In this document: piece by piece, positions 5,684-6,559 of the stretch
Layout of the letters: each line of letters opens with the position of its first letter
How positions within the stretch are numbered: the stretch's first letter is position 1
Source of the DNA: Deltaproteobacteria bacterium
GTDB lineage: Bacteria > UBA10199 > SPLOWO2-01-44-7
Assembly (NCBI GenBank): GCA_016203765.1
Contig: JACQMB010000133.1
Coordinates: 1 to 6,559 of the forward strand
Direction: 5' to 3'
DNA length: 6,559 nucleotides
Translations under genes and position numbers: made by a program
Notes under the pieces: generated by a model
The model's input: only the letters and a program-made list of their open reading frames with translations
What the model was told of the DNA's origin: nothing
Database searches by the model: none

Positions 5684-6559
5684 CTAGTGTAGGTGAACGG
5701 TCACCCCATCCGCCCGGAGGGTCTCGATGGTGGTTTGATTCGCCTCCTCATCCGGATCAAAGGGGTTCGCCATTAGCCAGATTCGGCTTCGGGGTGGGAA
5801 GGCTCCCGCCTCGTGGGCCGTCCGGAGGGGGCTGATGTCGGTGATGGTGTTGGTGCGGAGATCAAGCTGAGTCAAATGCGTCAAACCGGCGACGGGACCG
5901 ATGTCGCTGATGTTGTTGAGGCTGAGGACAAGCTGAGTCAGATTGGTCAGGCCGGCGACGGGACCGATTCCGGTGATGGCGTTGGAAGCAAGCAAAAGAA
6001 TGGTCAGATTCGTCAGGTCGGCGAGGGGACCGATGTCGCTAATGTCGTTGAGGCTGAGGACAAGCTGAGTCAGATTGGTCAGGCCGGCGAGGAAACCGAT
6101 CTCTGTAATGTTGTTGGAGGCGAGGAGCAGTTCCGTCAAATGGGTCAGGCCAGCAATGGGGGCGAAGTCGGTAATGGGATTGGAGCTAAGGGAAAGTCTG
6201 GTCAAATTGACCAGGTCTTCCAAAGGACCGATATTGGAGAGGTTGTTGCCGCCGACGTCAAGCCGGGTCAGACTCGTCAGGCCGGAGACGGGGCCGATGT
6301 CGCTGATATTGTGAAAGCGCAGAAGCAGAACCCGCAGGGCGGTGCAATGTTCCAGGCCGGTCAGGTCGGCAATCCGTGGGGTATCTGCCGGGGCCCCCGG
6401 CACGATGGAGAGATTGAGGGCGGTTATGGCTTGGAGGGCTTCCATGGTAATCTCCCCCTCCGGGAGGGCGATCGCCGCCCGGATCCCCGCCTCCAGAACC
6501 GGATCCGGGAAAATCACACAAACCCCCTCCGCATTGGGGACAAATCCCTCGTCACACAC
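5684..6559 (-). CDS. Leucine-rich-repeat protein, internalin type (C-terminal part; N terminus outside window)
   Basis: The reading frame is open to the right edge, so the visible 291 residues are the C-terminal part; the GTG at the edge need not be the start. Residues 2-14 (CDEGFVPNAEGVC) look like the end of a cysteine-rich EGF-like or stalk region. Residues 17-74 (FPDPVLEAGIRAAIALPEG...) are the N-terminal cap seen in many bacterial repeat proteins. Eight 22-residue repeats follow, starting at residues 75, 97, 119, 141, 163, 185, 207 and 229, with consensus LTxLxLxxNxIxDIxPLxGLxx. The end (RSRIWLMANPFDPDEEANQT...LRADGVTVHLH) is the usual C-terminal cap. Such repeats form a curved protein-binding surface. 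Secretion or surface display is plausible from the Cys-rich lead-in but unproven, since the signal peptide is not visible. The stop is TAG; no C-terminal membrane anchor or sorting signal is present. Confidence 0.9.
   Translation of the reverse strand: MCDEGFVPNAEGVCVIFPDPVLEAGIRAAIALPEGEITMEALQAITALNLSIVPGAPADTPRIADLTGLEHCTALRVLLLRFHNISDIGPVSGLTSLTRLDVGGNNLSNIGPLEDLVNLTRLSLSSNPITDFAPIAGLTHLTELLLASNNITEIGFLAGLTNLTQLVLSLNDISDIGPLADLTNLTILLLASNAITGIGPVAGLTNLTQLVLSLNNISDIGPVAGLTHLTQLDLRTNTITDISPLRTAHEAGAFPPRSRIWLMANPFDPDEEANQTTIETLRADGVTVHLH
5891..6090. repeat. Near-identical 68-bp DNA repeats within the LRR gene, 132 bp apart
   Basis: Positions 5891-5958 and 6023-6090 are identical except at three positions, and 5915-5958 equals 6047-6090 exactly. 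The offset of 132 bp equals two 22-codon repeats. The repeats therefore alternate as a pair (LVLSLN-type then LLLASN-type), showing expansion by a 44-residue unit rather than single repeats. The other repeats in the gene are more diverged. Confidence 0.9.

Noticed and set aside
5880..6310. Regularly spaced repeats that could suggest a CRISPR array
   Set aside because: The 66-bp period has no unique spacers and translates into 22-residue leucine-rich repeats in one frame.

Overview
The window looks like chromosomal DNA from a Gram-negative-type, possibly deltaproteobacteria-like or uncultured bacterium. This is inferred from the class II tRNA-Tyr, the RlmB methyltransferase, the YfcA-type permease and the rlmB/tRNA-Thr/tRNA-Tyr order. 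That order resembles the thrU-tyrU-glyT-thrT-tuf arrangement of many bacteria. No marker present fixes the taxonomy more closely.

Layout, left to right. Positions 5-768 hold two minus-strand tRNA genes, Thr(TGT) then Tyr(GTA) in transcription order. An AT-rich gene for a helix-turn-helix plus LAGLIDADG-like protein is wedged between them. Its start codon lies 10 nt after tRNA-Thr, and its only in-frame stop lies inside the tRNA-Tyr anticodon loop. Positions 908-4752 are a minus-strand gene train: a GTG-started TauE/SafE (YfcA-type) permease, a 772-residue protein of unknown function 15 nt later, and rlmB, whose start overlaps the unknown gene's stop as ATGA. A promoter-like TTGACA / TAGAAA pair overlapping the rlmB stop may drive the tRNA cluster. 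Positions 4753-4903 are a divergent intergenic region. Positions 4904-5626 (plus strand) encode an unrecognised 240-residue protein with a strong Shine-Dalgarno sequence and a C-terminal internal duplication. A 12-bp hairpin separates it from a convergent leucine-rich-repeat protein of internalin type, which runs off the right edge of the window.

The permease, unknown protein and rlmB are probably co-transcribed, but nothing in the sequence shows that their functions are linked. The most unusual structure is the tRNA-embedded gene at the left. RNase P maturation of tRNA-Tyr from a shared transcript would cut the last codons and the stop off its mRNA, so tRNA maturation and complete translation would exclude each other on one RNA molecule.
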